From Bryobacteraceae bacterium (GTDB lineage Bacteria; Acidobacteriota; Terriglobia; Bryobacterales; Bryobacteraceae), in NCBI GenBank assembly GCA_019748195.1, contig JAIEPW010000107.1, positions 1-61,076 on the forward strand: a stretch of DNA of 61,076 nucleotides. Direction: 5' to 3'. Below the pieces are notes generated by a model. The model saw nothing but the letters and a program-made list of their open reading frames with translations, was not told the DNA's origin and made no database searches. The translations under genes and the position numbers were made by a program. This document shows, piece after piece, positions 8,963 through 18,069 of the stretch. Within the stretch, counting starts at the first letter, position 1; the number at the start of each line of letters is the position of its first letter.

Positions 8963-9925
8963 TTACTCCCAGACGTACGCCGCGAAGTTGCGCCGCACGC
9001 GGAAGCCGATACTCTCGTAGAGGCGCACGGCGTCCTTGTTGGATGCCGTCACGGTCAGGCTCACCCGGTCGCAGCGATGCCGGCCCATGCGTTCCAGCGA
9101 TCGTCGCATCAATTCGTAGCCCGCGCCGCGGCCCTTGGCTTCCCGGGCTACGCACACCTGCGTGATGTGCCCGGTCGTTTCCGCCACCAGGCTAGCCAGG
9201 CACAGCCCCGCCATTCGGGCAGTCCGCGGCCAGTACGCGGCCAGCGAAGCGTCCGGAAAAAAACTGCCGCAGCCGGGATACTGCACGATGTTCATCAGGA
9301 AGCGCCGCGCTCCCGCCGCCGTGCGGTATTGATCGTTGATCAATGCGTCCACATGACCCTGGTAGGCGTCGGCGATCACCTCCGCCGAATCCTCCTGCCG
9401 GCGATCTTCCCAGGGTTGAATGCGCAGGTCCGGCAGTTCCCGCTCCGGCAGCACGAGACCCGGCTGCAGGCGCGCTTCCATGAAATGCCGGTGGAACACG
9501 CGCGCGCGATGCTGCATCGGCAAAGGCCGCGCCAGCGGCGATTCGAGCATCATCAACTGCGATTCGATGCGCGACACCTGCGGCAGGCGCAGCAGCGCTT
9601 CCACAATCGCCGACAGCAACAGATTCTCATTCTCCACCGTCCGGTACGCCCGCCGGACGTACAGGTCCCCGATCAGGCCCTTGCGATCTTCCGCCACGTA
9701 GTAGCCGTAGCCCGCGCACGCCGGTCCGTTGTAAAGCGCGAAGCCGCTTAGACTCTGAATGCTGACGAAACGGCGGACCAGTTCGGCGGAGGCGGTGAAG
9801 TCCCACGCCAGTTCCTCGCGCCAGGCGGCCACCTCCTCCTCCAGAATAGGCGCGAGATCCTCGGCACGCACGCGGCGAAGATCCTCCACGCGGGTCCGGG
9901 ACGCAAAGTCGGACAACGCCGCCAT
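8963..9925 (-). CDS. GNAT-family N-acetyltransferase
   Basis: The protein has 320 aa. The C-terminal third (about residues 230-318) is a GNAT fold: I-T-Q-V-C-V-A is beta strand 4, R-E-A-K-G-R-G-A-G-Y is the acetyl-CoA pyrophosphate loop (Q/RxxGxG/A), and S-N-K-D-A-V-R-L-Y-E-S-I-G-F is the typical C-terminal motif. The N-terminal part may be a second, degenerate GNAT repeat, since a G-D-L-Y-V-R-R-A segment is present near residue 85. The substrate cannot be told. It is divergent from the MFS transporter with only about 50 bp between them, and converges on the SpoIID gene. Confidence 0.85.
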   Translation of the reverse strand: MAALSDFASRTRVEDLRRVRAEDLAPILEEEVAAWREELAWDFTASAELVRRFVSIQSLSGFALYNGPACAGYGYYVAEDRKGLIGDLYVRRAYRTVENENLLLSAIVEALLRLPQVSRIESQLMMLESPLARPLPMQHRARVFHRHFMEARLQPGLVLPERELPDLRIQPWEDRRQEDSAEVIADAYQGHVDALINDQYRTAAGARRFLMNIVQYPGCGSFFPDASLAAYWPRTARMAGLCLASLVAETTGHITQVCVAREAKGRGAGYELMRRSLERMGRHRCDRVSLTVTASNKDAVRLYESIGFRVRRNFAAYVWE

Positions 9926-9975
9926 ACGCGCATTATAGGCACGGAATTTGTCCGGCGTGGCATGATAGCTACAGC

Positions 9976-11160
9976 TTGCGTTCCTCGCCGCTACTCCCTA
10001 TTTTCCTGATCGTGGTCGTCGATGTGCTCGGGCTCACCCTGATGATCCCGCTGCTCCCCTTCTACGCCGAGCGCATGGGCGCGTCGCCGAGCCAGGTGGG
10101 ACTGCTGCTGACTTCTTACTCCGCCTGCCAGCTCTTCGCCGGGCCGCTTCTGGGCCAGCTTTCGGATCGCTTTGGCCGCCGGCCGATCCTGCTCCTCAGC
10201 CAGATGGGAACCTTCGCCGGGTTTCTGATCCTGGGCGCGGCTGAAACCCTGCCGTGGGTGTTTCTTTCCCGCATCATCGACGGGATCACCGCCGGCAACC
10301 TCAGCGTGGCTCAGGCCTATATCGCCGATGTCACGGCGCCCGCCGAGCGTTCCCGCGCTTTCGGTCTCATCGGGATCGCCTTCGGGCTCGGATTCTTGGT
10401 GGGGCCGGCGATCTCCGGCTTTCTGTCGCAGTTCGGCTATCACTGGCCTGTCTACGCCGCCGCCGGACTCTCCGCCACCAGCATCCTGGCAACGTTCTTC
10501 CTTCTTCCCCAAACCAAACCGGTGGCCGGCGCCGAATCCGGACGCCGTCTCACCCTGTTGAGCTGGGGGCGGTACCGCGAATATTTCCAGCGCCCTCGCT
10601 TCGCCCCGCTCCTGGGGCAGTTCTTCGCCTTCGTGCTTTCCTTCTCCATCTTCACCTCCGGATTCGCTCTTTATGCCGAACGCCGCTTCACCTGGGACGG
10701 CCGGCCGTTCGGACCGGAGGAGGTGGGATATTTCTACGGCTACGCCGGCCTGCTGGGACTGTTTACGCAAGGTCCCGCCCTGGGCCGCCTGGTGAAGCGC
10801 TTCGGGGAGGGGGCGCTGCTGTTCACCGGATTCACCGCGCTGGTGGCCGGCTATGCCGGGCTGGCCGTCGCGTTCACGGTCCCCGCGCTGATCGCCGTCA
10901 CCACTATCAGCGCGCTCGGCGGATTTGTGCGCCCGGTCGCCACGAGCCTTATTACTCAGGCCGCGGCGCGGACCGAACAGGGCATGGTGCTGGGCCTGAC
11001 CCAGTCCCTGACGTCGGTCGCCCAGATCCTGGGTCCGCTCATCGCGGGTTACCTCATTGAGAAGAGTTTGCTGGGTGCTTGGGGCCTCACCGCGGCCGTG
11101 ATCGCGGGCGTGGGACTCGTCTTTTCGCTCGGAATCCAGCGTCCGGCCCCGGTTTCGTGA
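9976..11160 (+). CDS. MFS transporter (TetA/DHA1-like)
   Basis: The protein has 394 aa and about 12 hydrophobic segments. The MFS signature between TM2 and TM3, G-x-L-S-D-R-F-G-R-R-P, is present near residues 56-66, and the TM4-5 region G-L-I-G-I-A-F-G-L-G-F-L-V-G-P matches the drug/H+ antiporter motif C (GxxxGPxxGG-like). It is probably an inner-membrane proton-coupled exporter of small molecules; the substrate is unknown. The start is taken as TTG at 9976, because the nearby ATG at 9962 is out of frame and blocked; the N-terminus then begins with the first TM helix. It stands alone, upstream of the mraZ promoter region. Confidence 0.85.
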   Translation: MRSSPLLPIFLIVVVDVLGLTLMIPLLPFYAERMGASPSQVGLLLTSYSACQLFAGPLLGQLSDRFGRRPILLLSQMGTFAGFLILGAAETLPWVFLSRIIDGITAGNLSVAQAYIADVTAPAERSRAFGLIGIAFGLGFLVGPAISGFLSQFGYHWPVYAAAGLSATSILATFFLLPQTKPVAGAESGRRLTLLSWGRYREYFQRPRFAPLLGQFFAFVLSFSIFTSGFALYAERRFTWDGRPFGPEEVGYFYGYAGLLGLFTQGPALGRLVKRFGEGALLFTGFTALVAGYAGLAVAFTVPALIAVTTISALGGFVRPVATSLITQAAARTEQGMVLGLTQSLTSVAQILGPLIAGYLIEKSLLGAWGLTAAVIAGVGLVFSLGIQRPAPVS

Positions 11161-11222
11161 CCTCGCGCTCGTCTAACCGATAGCGAACAAAAGGCGTAGA
11201 ACACTTTCTGCACCTTTATGTA

Positions 11223-11251
11223 TTGCTTTCGAAAAAATCCTGTGCCAAACT
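11223..11251 (+). promoter_or_regulatory. candidate sigma70-type promoter of the mraZ/dcw operon
   Basis: TTGCTT (11223-11228) and CAAACT (11246-11251) are separated by 17 bp, immediately upstream of the repeated MraZ-type boxes. The matches are partial (4/6 and 3/6), so this is position-based inference. The region before it is AT-richer than its surroundings. Confidence 0.35.
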
Positions 11252-11258
11252 CGGTCAG

Positions 11259-11288
11259 TGGTCGAAAGTGGACCGATCTGGACCGAAC
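11259..11288 (+). promoter_or_regulatory. probable MraZ operator: three 10-bp direct repeats
   Basis: Three consecutive 10-bp units, TGGTCGAAAG, TGGACCGATC and TGGACCGAAC, end 3 bp before the chosen mraZ ATG. In E. coli, MraZ binds TGGGN repeats with a 10-bp period upstream of its own gene. The period and the TGG core agree, while the fourth and fifth bases differ. The array lies just downstream of the candidate -10 box, which fits autorepression of the dcw operon. Confidence 0.6.
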
Positions 11289-11291
11289 GTG

Positions 11292-11777
11292 ATGGATTCC
11301 CAATCCAGACCCGTGGTCGTGGCGGAGCCTCCCCGAGGCGCGTTCTCCGCCCGCATGGACGAGAAGGGGCGCGTGAAGCTGCCGGCTGCGGTGCAAGAGT
11401 ATCTGGAAAGCTTTGGGACGAAAAAGGTTTTCATCACGACGCTGGACGTGGAGACAGCTCGAATTTACCCGATCTCGGTGTGGCGAAGCAATGAAATTGT
11501 GCTGGACGGAGCGGTAGACGACCCGGAGATCGCCGAGGACGTATCGCTGATCGCGAACCTTTACGGCCAGGATTGCGAGATGGACGGCCAGGGGCGGGTG
11601 CTGTTTCCGACTAACCTGCGGCGCGAACTGGCTTTGGAAGATGCGCAGATTTGGCTGGACACGCACCAGGGGGTGATCAACGTGTACAGCAACGCCACGT
11701 TCGAGGCGAAGAAGCAGCGCGCCCTGGAGGGGCTGGCGGCGAAGGTCAGGAAGTTGAAGGAGAAGGGGCTGAAGTAG
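11292..11777 (+). CDS. mraZ: transcriptional regulator MraZ
   Basis: The protein has 161 aa from ATG 11292. This start is chosen over TTG 11223 because the longer version would translate through the promoter and operator repeats. Two SpoVT/AbrB-like halves are visible: A-R-M-D-E-K-G-R-V-K-L-P near residues 20-31 and C-E-M-D-G-Q-G-R-V-L-F-P near residues 94-105. These carry the family's D-x-K/Q-G-R DNA-binding loops. MraZ forms a ring-shaped oligomer that binds direct repeats upstream of itself and represses the division and cell-wall cluster. It is the first gene of the dcw operon, 6 bp from rsmH. It is slightly longer than E. coli MraZ (152 aa), with an N-terminal extension. Confidence 0.93.
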   Translation: MDSQSRPVVVAEPPRGAFSARMDEKGRVKLPAAVQEYLESFGTKKVFITTLDVETARIYPISVWRSNEIVLDGAVDDPEIAEDVSLIANLYGQDCEMDGQGRVLFPTNLRRELALEDAQIWLDTHQGVINVYSNATFEAKKQRALEGLAAKVRKLKEKGLK

Positions 11778-11783
11778 CGATGT

Positions 11784-12647
11784 ATGGTCCACGTCCCGGT
11801 GATGCTCGCCGAGTGCCTGGAATACCTGGCAATCCGGCCCGCGGGTGTGTACGTGGATGCGACGTGCGGGCTAGGAGGCCACACGGGCGCCATCGCCAGG
11901 CGGCTCGAAACGGGATTTGTGGTGGCCTGCGATCGCGATGCCGAGTCGCTCGAAATGGCCCGTGCGAATACGGCCGATTGCGCGGACCGGATCCGCTTCC
12001 GGCACAGCACGTTTTCGGGGCTGCGCGAGACGTTGACGTCCGCGGGTGTGGAGAAAGCGGACGGGTTACTGGCGGACCTGGGGGTCAGCCGCTACCAGTT
12101 GACCGAGGCCGGGCGGGGATTCTCGCTGATGGCCGACGGCGAACTCGACATGCGCATGGACCGCTCGCAAGGCGACACGGCCGCCGACATAGTAAATTTC
12201 ACCGCCGAGAAGGCGCTCGCCGACCTCATTTATGAGTTGGGCGAAGAAAGGAGGAGCAGAAGAATTTCCAGAGCAATCGTTCGGGCGCGGCCGATTACAA
12301 CCACTCGACATTTGGCCAAGGTGATCGAGCAGGCCGCGCCGCGAACGGGACGACTTCATCCGGCGACGCAGACCTTCATGGCGCTGCGGATCGCCGTGAA
12401 TCGCGAGCGGGAAGAGCTTGCGGCGTTATTGAAACTGCTGCCGGAACTGGTGGGTTCCGGGGGCAGGGTGGTGATCCTGACGTTCATGTCTCTCGAGGAT
12501 CGCGAGGTGAAGGTCGCGTTCCGGGAGCTGCAACGGCGGGGGGCGGCGAAGGTGCTGACGAAACATGTCGTTGCGCCGGCGCCCACAGAAGTGGCAGAGA
12601 ATCCACCATCGCGCAGCGCCAAGCTGCGCGCGCTCGAAATGTACTGA
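11784..12647 (+). CDS. rsmH: 16S rRNA (cytosine1402-N4)-methyltransferase
   Basis: The protein has 287 aa and starts with M-V-H-V-P-V-M-L, the usual N-terminus. The SAM-binding motif is Y-V-D-A-T-C-G-L-G-G-H (about residues 23-33). Downstream are the family block A-D-L-G-V-S-R-Y-Q-L, the R-G-F-S-L-M-A-D-G-E-L-D-M-R-M-D motif, the T-x-x-L-A insert helix region and the C-terminal N-P-P-S-R-S-A-K-L-R-A motif. RsmH (MraW) N4-methylates C1402 in the ribosomal P site. It is second in the dcw operon, as in most bacteria, between mraZ and ftsL. Confidence 0.97.
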   Translation: MVHVPVMLAECLEYLAIRPAGVYVDATCGLGGHTGAIARRLETGFVVACDRDAESLEMARANTADCADRIRFRHSTFSGLRETLTSAGVEKADGLLADLGVSRYQLTEAGRGFSLMADGELDMRMDRSQGDTAADIVNFTAEKALADLIYELGEERRSRRISRAIVRARPITTTRHLAKVIEQAAPRTGRLHPATQTFMALRIAVNREREELAALLKLLPELVGSGGRVVILTFMSLEDREVKVAFRELQRRGAAKVLTKHVVAPAPTEVAENPPSRSAKLRALEMY

Positions 12648-12674
12648 ATAGAGCGGCAGGACGGGAAAGGGAAT

Positions 12675-13151
12675 ATGGCAACTTTGGCGACAATGTTCAA
12701 CCGGCTGATGGGAACGGGCGCCGTGGATACGCTGCGCGAAGGGCGGACCGAAGAGGAGAGTTTTCGCTTGCGGCCCTTCGCCAATGAAGACATTTACTTT
12801 TACGTGAAGCGGATCGACAACACGCGCGTGGTGCGCGCCGCCGACCCCGCCGCGGGCAAGGCCGCCTGGAAGATGATCGGCACCGCCGGGGTGGCCGTGC
12901 TTCTTGTCATCGGCGTGCTGCTGCCCAGCGCATACGGCCTGCTGGCCGGCTATCGGGTGGAGCAGCTTCGCGCCGAAGGCGAACGCCTGCGCGCCGAACA
13001 GGCTTCGCTGCACGTCGAGGAAGCGCGCCTGCGGTCTCCGGAGCGCATGGATGAGCTGGCGCGCAGCAAGGATTTCGGCGCCCCGGCGCCGCAGAAGGTG
13101 ATTTACCTGGAGAGCGGGAAGCCGGAAGGCACGCTCGCCCTGAACAAGTAG
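12675..13151 (+). CDS. ftsL: FtsL-like bitopic division protein
   Basis: The protein has 158 aa, identified by position (between rsmH and ftsI) and topology rather than sequence identity. It has a cytoplasmic N-terminus of about 65 residues, one transmembrane helix (about residues 66-90), then a heptad-rich coiled coil (about residues 93-125: Y-R-V-E-Q-L-R-A-E-G-E-R-L-R-A) and a short periplasmic tail. FtsL pairs with FtsB and FtsQ to recruit and activate FtsW/FtsI. The N-terminal part is longer than the E. coli protein's (about 35 residues). A purine-rich AAAGGGAAT precedes the ATG. No separate ftsB is seen in the cluster. Confidence 0.75.
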   Translation: MATLATMFNRLMGTGAVDTLREGRTEEESFRLRPFANEDIYFYVKRIDNTRVVRAADPAAGKAAWKMIGTAGVAVLLVIGVLLPSAYGLLAGYRVEQLRAEGERLRAEQASLHVEEARLRSPERMDELARSKDFGAPAPQKVIYLESGKPEGTLALNK

Positions 13152-13167
13152 AGGCGGTGGTAGCGGT

Positions 13168-15261
13168 ATGGTCGATCCGCAGGCGACAAAACGGCTCCGC
13201 TGGCTGATTTCCGGGGCCGTGCTGTGGGCGGCGATCATCGCCGGCCGCCTGGTGCACCTGCAGATCTTCCAGCACGCCGAATTGAAAGCCGTCGCCCGGC
13301 AGCAGCAGACCCGCACCGAGGAAATCCAGGCCGCGCGCGGCGCTATCTCCGATCGCAACGGCCAGATGCTGGCCATCAGCATGCCCGTGGATTCCGTGCA
13401 CATCAACCCCCTGCGTATTCCCGATCTCACGGTTGCCGCCGACATCCTCTCTCCCGTGCTCTCCCTGGACCGGAGCGTCCTGTTGGACCGAATGCGCAAA
13501 GCGGTCTCTCGCCGCACCGGTTTTCTTTGGGTGAAACGCAAGGTCACGCCCGCGGAGTCGGCTCGGCTGCGAGCCTTGAAGCTGGATTGGATCGGCTTCC
13601 AGAAGGAGAGCCGCCGATTCTATCCGAACGGAACGCTGGCCGCCCATGTTCTCGGCGGCGTGGGCATGGTCCGCAAGGAAGATACGCAGGAGCGGGGCAA
13701 CGCCGGCATCGAGATGGCTCTGGATGAGGAGCTGCGCGGAACCAACGGAAAGCTGATCCTGCTAACGGACGTGACCCGCCAGGCGTTCGCGATCGACGAT
13801 GAGGTGAAGCCGCTGCCCGGAGTCAACCTGACGCTCTCCCTCGATAGCCGCATCCAGTACCTGGCGGAACGCGAGCTTGCTCGCGCAGTGGCTTCCTCCC
13901 GCGCCCGCACCGGCAGCGTCGTGGTGATGGATCCCAGAACCGGGGAAATCCTCGCCCTCGCCAGCTACCCCGCCTACGATCCGAACGAGCCGCCCGCCCC
14001 CGGCGAGAACCCTGTCGCCCGTCATAATGTGCCGGTCAGCTACGCCAGCGAGCCGGGAAGCGTGTTCAAGGCCTTTACGATCGCGGCCGCCCTGGAAACC
14101 ACCAGACTCCGTCCGGAGTCGATTCTGAATTGCGGCAACGGTACGATTCAGCTCTTCGGGCGCACCATTCACGACCATCACGCCTACGCCGCGCTGAGCA
14201 TGGCCGATGTGCTGGCGAAATCGAGCAATGTGGGCGTGATCCGCGTCGGGCTCGCGGTCGGCGAGCAGCGCCTGCACGAGTACGTCAGCCGGTTCGGCTT
14301 CGGCCAGGCGTCCGGCCTGCCCCTGCCCGCCGAATCCGCGGGTATCCTGCGTCCCACCCGCAAGTGGGGCCGGACCTCCATCGGATCCATCGCCATGGGC
14401 CATGAGGTGTCCACCACCACCGTGCAACTGGCTCGCGCGTGTTCGGCGATTGCAAACGGGGGCACGCTGGTGAAACCGAGACTGGTGCTGAAACGCGAGA
14501 AGCCTGGTTCCGCGCCGGAGTTCACCGCTTCCGGGGCGGGGGAACAGATTCTGCAACCGGAAACCGCCATCACCATGCGCCAGATGATGGAGCGGGTCGT
14601 GTTGAGCGGAACCGGCAAGGCCGCCACGCTGCGCGGCTACACGTCCGGCGGCAAGACCGGATCGGCGCAGATTTTCGACCTCGCGACGAAGAAGTACACG
14701 CATACCTATAACGCCAGTTTCATGGGCTTCGCCCCGGTGACCAACCCCGCCATCGTAGTGGTGGTGACGCTGAATGGAACCAGCGGCGGCAGCGCCGGTT
14801 TTGGCGGCGCGGTAGCCGCGCCCGTGTTCCGCGAGGTCGCCAGTGGCGCGCTCCGCATCCTGGATACGCCCAAGGACATTCCCATCGAGCTGTCGCAGGC
14901 GCCGGTGAAGGAAGTCGCCAAAGCCGACCTGAATGACTTGCCGCTGGCCGAGATCAGCCGGGGAGTGGACGCGGAGTCCCCCGGCGAAACTGCTGTATCC
15001 TCCGTCACTCAACCGCCGGTCCGGCCTGAGGAAGGAGCTTCGGCTCCCGCCGCGGGTCCGGACCGGCGGATTTTTTCCGAGACGGCCGGGCCTCGTGTCC
15101 CGGACTTTCAGGGCATGACCATGCGCAGCGTGCTGGAGGTCGCCTCGGCCAGGGGAGTCGCGGTGGAAATGTCGGGAAACGGACTGGTGCGCGCTCAGGA
15201 TCCTCCACCGGGGTCGGCCCTGTCGCCCGGCCGGGCGGTACGAATCCTGTTGTCGCGATGA
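13168..15261 (+). CDS. ftsI: division transpeptidase PBP (FtsI/PBP3) with C-terminal PASTA domain
   Basis: The protein has 697 aa. An N-terminal membrane anchor (about residues 10-32) is followed by the PBP dimerisation domain with R-G-A-I-S-D-R-N-G (about residues 57-65). The transpeptidase has S298-V-F-K301, S352-S-N354 and K496-T-G498. A single PASTA domain is predicted at about residues 640-697 (V-P-D-F-Q-G-M-T, then A-Q-D-P-P-P-G-S). It cross-links septal peptidoglycan together with FtsW. PASTA-bearing FtsI is not the E. coli arrangement but is known in other phyla. It is 16 bp after ftsL and 3 bp before the chosen murE start. A Pro/Ala-rich linker separates the catalytic and PASTA domains. 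Confidence 0.95.
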   Translation: MVDPQATKRLRWLISGAVLWAAIIAGRLVHLQIFQHAELKAVARQQQTRTEEIQAARGAISDRNGQMLAISMPVDSVHINPLRIPDLTVAADILSPVLSLDRSVLLDRMRKAVSRRTGFLWVKRKVTPAESARLRALKLDWIGFQKESRRFYPNGTLAAHVLGGVGMVRKEDTQERGNAGIEMALDEELRGTNGKLILLTDVTRQAFAIDDEVKPLPGVNLTLSLDSRIQYLAERELARAVASSRARTGSVVVMDPRTGEILALASYPAYDPNEPPAPGENPVARHNVPVSYASEPGSVFKAFTIAAALETTRLRPESILNCGNGTIQLFGRTIHDHHAYAALSMADVLAKSSNVGVIRVGLAVGEQRLHEYVSRFGFGQASGLPLPAESAGILRPTRKWGRTSIGSIAMGHEVSTTTVQLARACSAIANGGTLVKPRLVLKREKPGSAPEFTASGAGEQILQPETAITMRQMMERVVLSGTGKAATLRGYTSGGKTGSAQIFDLATKKYTHTYNASFMGFAPVTNPAIVVVVTLNGTSGGSAGFGGAVAAPVFREVASGALRILDTPKDIPIELSQAPVKEVAKADLNDLPLAEISRGVDAESPGETAVSSVTQPPVRPEEGASAPAAGPDRRIFSETAGPRVPDFQGMTMRSVLEVASARGVAVEMSGNGLVRAQDPPPGSALSPGRAVRILLSR

Positions 15262-15264
15262 CGA

Positions 15265-16734
15265 ATGACAGTGCGGGAAATGCTGGGGAGTGCCGGCGTG
15301 AAGAGCGGATTGGATGCCGCCATCGCCGAGGCTCGCGTGGATGGACTGGAATACGATTCGCGGCGCTCGGGCCCCGGATCTCTTTTCTTCGCCTTTGCCG
15401 GAGCGCGCGCCGACGGGCGCGACTTCGCCGCGCAGGCGATCGAGAACGGAGCCATCGCAGTGGTGAGTGAGCTCGCCAGACCTTCCGGATTCACCGCGCC
15501 CTGGATTGAGGTGGAGCACGGCCGCAAGGCGCTTGCCCTTGCCGCCCGCCGGTACTATAGAGAACCGGACACGCGCCTCAAGCTGACCGGCATCACCGGG
15601 ACGAACGGAAAAACCACCACGGCCTTCCTGCTGGACGCGATTCTGCGGTCGGCCGGCTTCACTACGGGTTTGATGGGGACCATCGAGTACCGCATGGGCG
15701 ACCAAGTGCTCCCGGCGGTCAACACCACGCCGGAATCCCTGGACGTGATGCGCTTTTTCGCCGGCCTGGAGCAGATTGGCGGAACGCATGTCACAATGGA
15801 AGTTTCCTCCCACGCACTGGCGCTGCGTCGGATTTTCGCCATCGCGTACCACACGGCTGTATTCACGAACCTGACCCGCGACCACCTCGATTTTCACGGC
15901 ACGATGCAGGATTACTTCGAAGCCAAGCAATTGCTCTTCCACCCGGAGGATGCGCCCGCGCCGCCCTTCTCCGTGCTGAATCGCGATGACGAGTGGGCGC
16001 GGCGGATTCGCGCCGCCGGCGAAACCATCTGGTACGGGATCGGACACGACGCGGACCTGCGGGCGGAAAATGTGGAAAGCGGGCTGGACGGACTGCGCTT
16101 CACTCTCGTCCACGCCGGGCAAAGGCAGGCGGTACGTTCCGCCCTGGCCGGGCGGATCAACGTGTACAACATTCTCGCCGCTTCCGGCGCGGCAGTCTCG
16201 CTTGGAGTCGGCCTGCCGGCGATCGCCACAGGGGTGGAGGCGTGCCGGGCGGTGCCGGGGCGATTCGAGCGCGTCGATTCCGGACAACCGTTCGCCGTGG
16301 TGGTGGACTACGCGCATACCGATGACGCGCTGCGCAACGTGATCGCGGCGGCGCGGGGAATTTCCAAGGGTCAGGTAATTACGCTTTTCGGCTGCGGGGG
16401 CGATCGCGACCGCGCGAAGCGCCCGCTGATGGGAATGGCCGCCGCCGAGTTCAGCGACTTTGTGGTCCTGACGTCCGATAATCCCCGCGGCGAGGATCCG
16501 CTGGACATCATGAACGACGCGCTGGTGGGGTTGCGCCGCTTCGATACGCCGCATTTGGTGGAGCCCGATCGCGAGCGCGCCATCCGTTTGGCCATCGAAC
16601 GCGCCCAGCCCGGCGATATCGTGATTCTGGCCGGCAAGGGACACGAGACCTATCAGGTTCTAAAGGACCGGACGATTCATTTCGACGATCGCGAAGCAGC
16701 GCGCGCGGTTCTGGAGAGTTTGGGCTATCGATGA
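15265..16734 (+). CDS. murE: UDP-MurNAc-L-Ala-D-Glu:meso-diaminopimelate ligase
   Basis: The protein has 489 aa. The ATP P-loop is T111-G-T-N-G-K-T-T-T119, and the Mur ligase central domain carries T-M-E-V-S-S-H and D-H-L-D-F-H-G. The specificity motif D405-N-P-R408 is the signature of meso-diaminopimelate-adding enzymes (lysine-adding enzymes differ there), so this organism's peptidoglycan should contain meso-DAP. The start ATG 15265 is 3 bp after ftsI; an ATG at 15258 overlapping the ftsI stop is in another frame and short. The stop overlaps murF by 4 bp. Confidence 0.97.
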   Translation: MTVREMLGSAGVKSGLDAAIAEARVDGLEYDSRRSGPGSLFFAFAGARADGRDFAAQAIENGAIAVVSELARPSGFTAPWIEVEHGRKALALAARRYYREPDTRLKLTGITGTNGKTTTAFLLDAILRSAGFTTGLMGTIEYRMGDQVLPAVNTTPESLDVMRFFAGLEQIGGTHVTMEVSSHALALRRIFAIAYHTAVFTNLTRDHLDFHGTMQDYFEAKQLLFHPEDAPAPPFSVLNRDDEWARRIRAAGETIWYGIGHDADLRAENVESGLDGLRFTLVHAGQRQAVRSALAGRINVYNILAASGAAVSLGVGLPAIATGVEACRAVPGRFERVDSGQPFAVVVDYAHTDDALRNVIAAARGISKGQVITLFGCGGDRDRAKRPLMGMAAAEFSDFVVLTSDNPRGEDPLDIMNDALVGLRRFDTPHLVEPDRERAIRLAIERAQPGDIVILAGKGHETYQVLKDRTIHFDDREAARAVLESLGYR

Positions 16735-18068
16735 AGTTCGGTCTTGACGAAGTAGCCCGCGCGCTGGGTTCGGAAGGCCCCGCCGGGCAGTGGGTGACCG
16801 GCTGGAGCGTGGATTCGCGCACCCTTGCCGCGGGCGACCTGTTTTTCGCCCTGCGGGGTCCGAATCACGACGGGCATGATTATGTCGCCGCGGCGCTGGA
16901 GAAAGGCGCGGCGGCGGTTGTGGTGGAGCGCCGGGTCGGGGACGCCGGGACACAGATCCTGACGCCCGATACGCAGGAAGCCCTGATTCGCGTCGCGGGC
17001 TGGGCTCGCGAACGCTGGGGCGGCGAGGTGATCGGCATCACCGGCAGCGCGGGCAAGACGACCACGAAGGATGTGGTGGCGGCGCTGCTCGGGGTGGGAG
17101 TGCGGACGGGAAAGACGGTTGGCAATTTCAACAACTTCGTCGGTGTGCCGTTGTCGCTGTTACGGCTGCCCGGCGACGCGCGGGTGGCGGTGATCGAAAT
17201 GGGCATGAATCACGCGGGCGAGATCCGGCAACTGGCCGCGCTGGCTCGCCCGAGCGCCGGCATCGTCACCAACGTGGGCTACGCCCACATCGAGAACTTC
17301 GAGTCCATCGAAGGCATCGCCGCCGCCAAGCGCGAGCTGATCGAATCCTTGCCCGCCGACGGCGTGGCGATCCTGAACGCCGACGACGCCCGGGTCGCGA
17401 CCTTCCGGGACGTACATCCCGGACGCACCATCACTTTCGGAATCGGCCAGGCGGCCGATGTGCGCGCCGAAGCGGTGGAGTTCCTGGAAGACGGCTCGCG
17501 ATTCCGCGTTCAAGGAGTCGAGTTCGAAACGCGCCTCATCGGACGCCACAACGTATTGAACATCCTGGCGGGCATCGCGGCGGCGGGCCTGTATGAAATC
17601 CAACCGGACCGCCTGCGCGAAGCCGTCGCCGCCCTGGCCCGTCCCAAAATGCGGGGGGAACAGTTTACTTTTCAAGGGGTTTTGGTTTATAACGATTGCT
17701 ACAACTCCAATCCTGACGCTGTCCGATCCATGCTGGACGTGCTGCGGGATGCACCGGGGCGGCGGAAGATCGCCGTGCTGGGGGAGATGCTCGAACTCGG
17801 CCACTGGGCTGAGGCCCTGCATCGCGAGGTAGGAAACTACGCAGCGATGTCGGGCGTTCAATTGCTCGTTGGGATACGCGGCGCGGCCTGTCACATCTTG
17901 GACGCAGCCAAAGGTGCCGGCCATGCAGTCGACGCCGCGTATTTTTTCGAGCAGCCAGAACAGGCCGGCGAATTCCTCCGGGGCGTGGTCCAGCCCGGAG
18001 ACGCCATCCTCTTCAAGGGATCGCGCGGCACGCGCGTTGAAAAAGCGCTGGAAAGGTTTCTCGCCTGA
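16731..18068 (+). CDS. murF: UDP-MurNAc-tripeptide:D-Ala-D-Ala ligase
   Basis: The protein has 445 aa, starting in the ATGA overlap with murE. The P-loop is G105-S-A-G-K-T-T-T112 followed by K-D, as usual for MurF. Further family blocks are [30 protein letters not shown] and the C-terminal [11 protein letters not shown]. It adds D-Ala-D-Ala to UDP-MurNAc-tripeptide in the cytoplasm. The stop is 1 bp before the mraY ATG. Confidence 0.97.
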   Translation: MKFGLDEVARALGSEGPAGQWVTGWSVDSRTLAAGDLFFALRGPNHDGHDYVAAALEKGAAAVVVERRVGDAGTQILTPDTQEALIRVAGWARERWGGEVIGITGSAGKTTTKDVVAALLGVGVRTGKTVGNFNNFVGVPLSLLRLPGDARVAVIEMGMNHAGEIRQLAALARPSAGIVTNVGYAHIENFESIEGIAAAKRELIESLPADGVAILNADDARVATFRDVHPGRTITFGIGQAADVRAEAVEFLEDGSRFRVQGVEFETRLIGRHNVLNILAGIAAAGLYEIQPDRLREAVAALARPKMRGEQFTFQGVLVYNDCYNSNPDAVRSMLDVLRDAPGRRKIAVLGEMLELGHWAEALHREVGNYAAMSGVQLLVGIRGAACHILDAAKGAGHAVDAAYFFEQPEQAGEFLRGVVQPGDAILFKGSRGTRVEKALERFLA

Positions 18069-18069
18069 A

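Noticed and set aside
13762-16644. 960-codon minus-strand ORF opposite ftsI and murE
   Set aside because: High-GC mirror frame of real genes on the plus strand; no family motifs in its translation.
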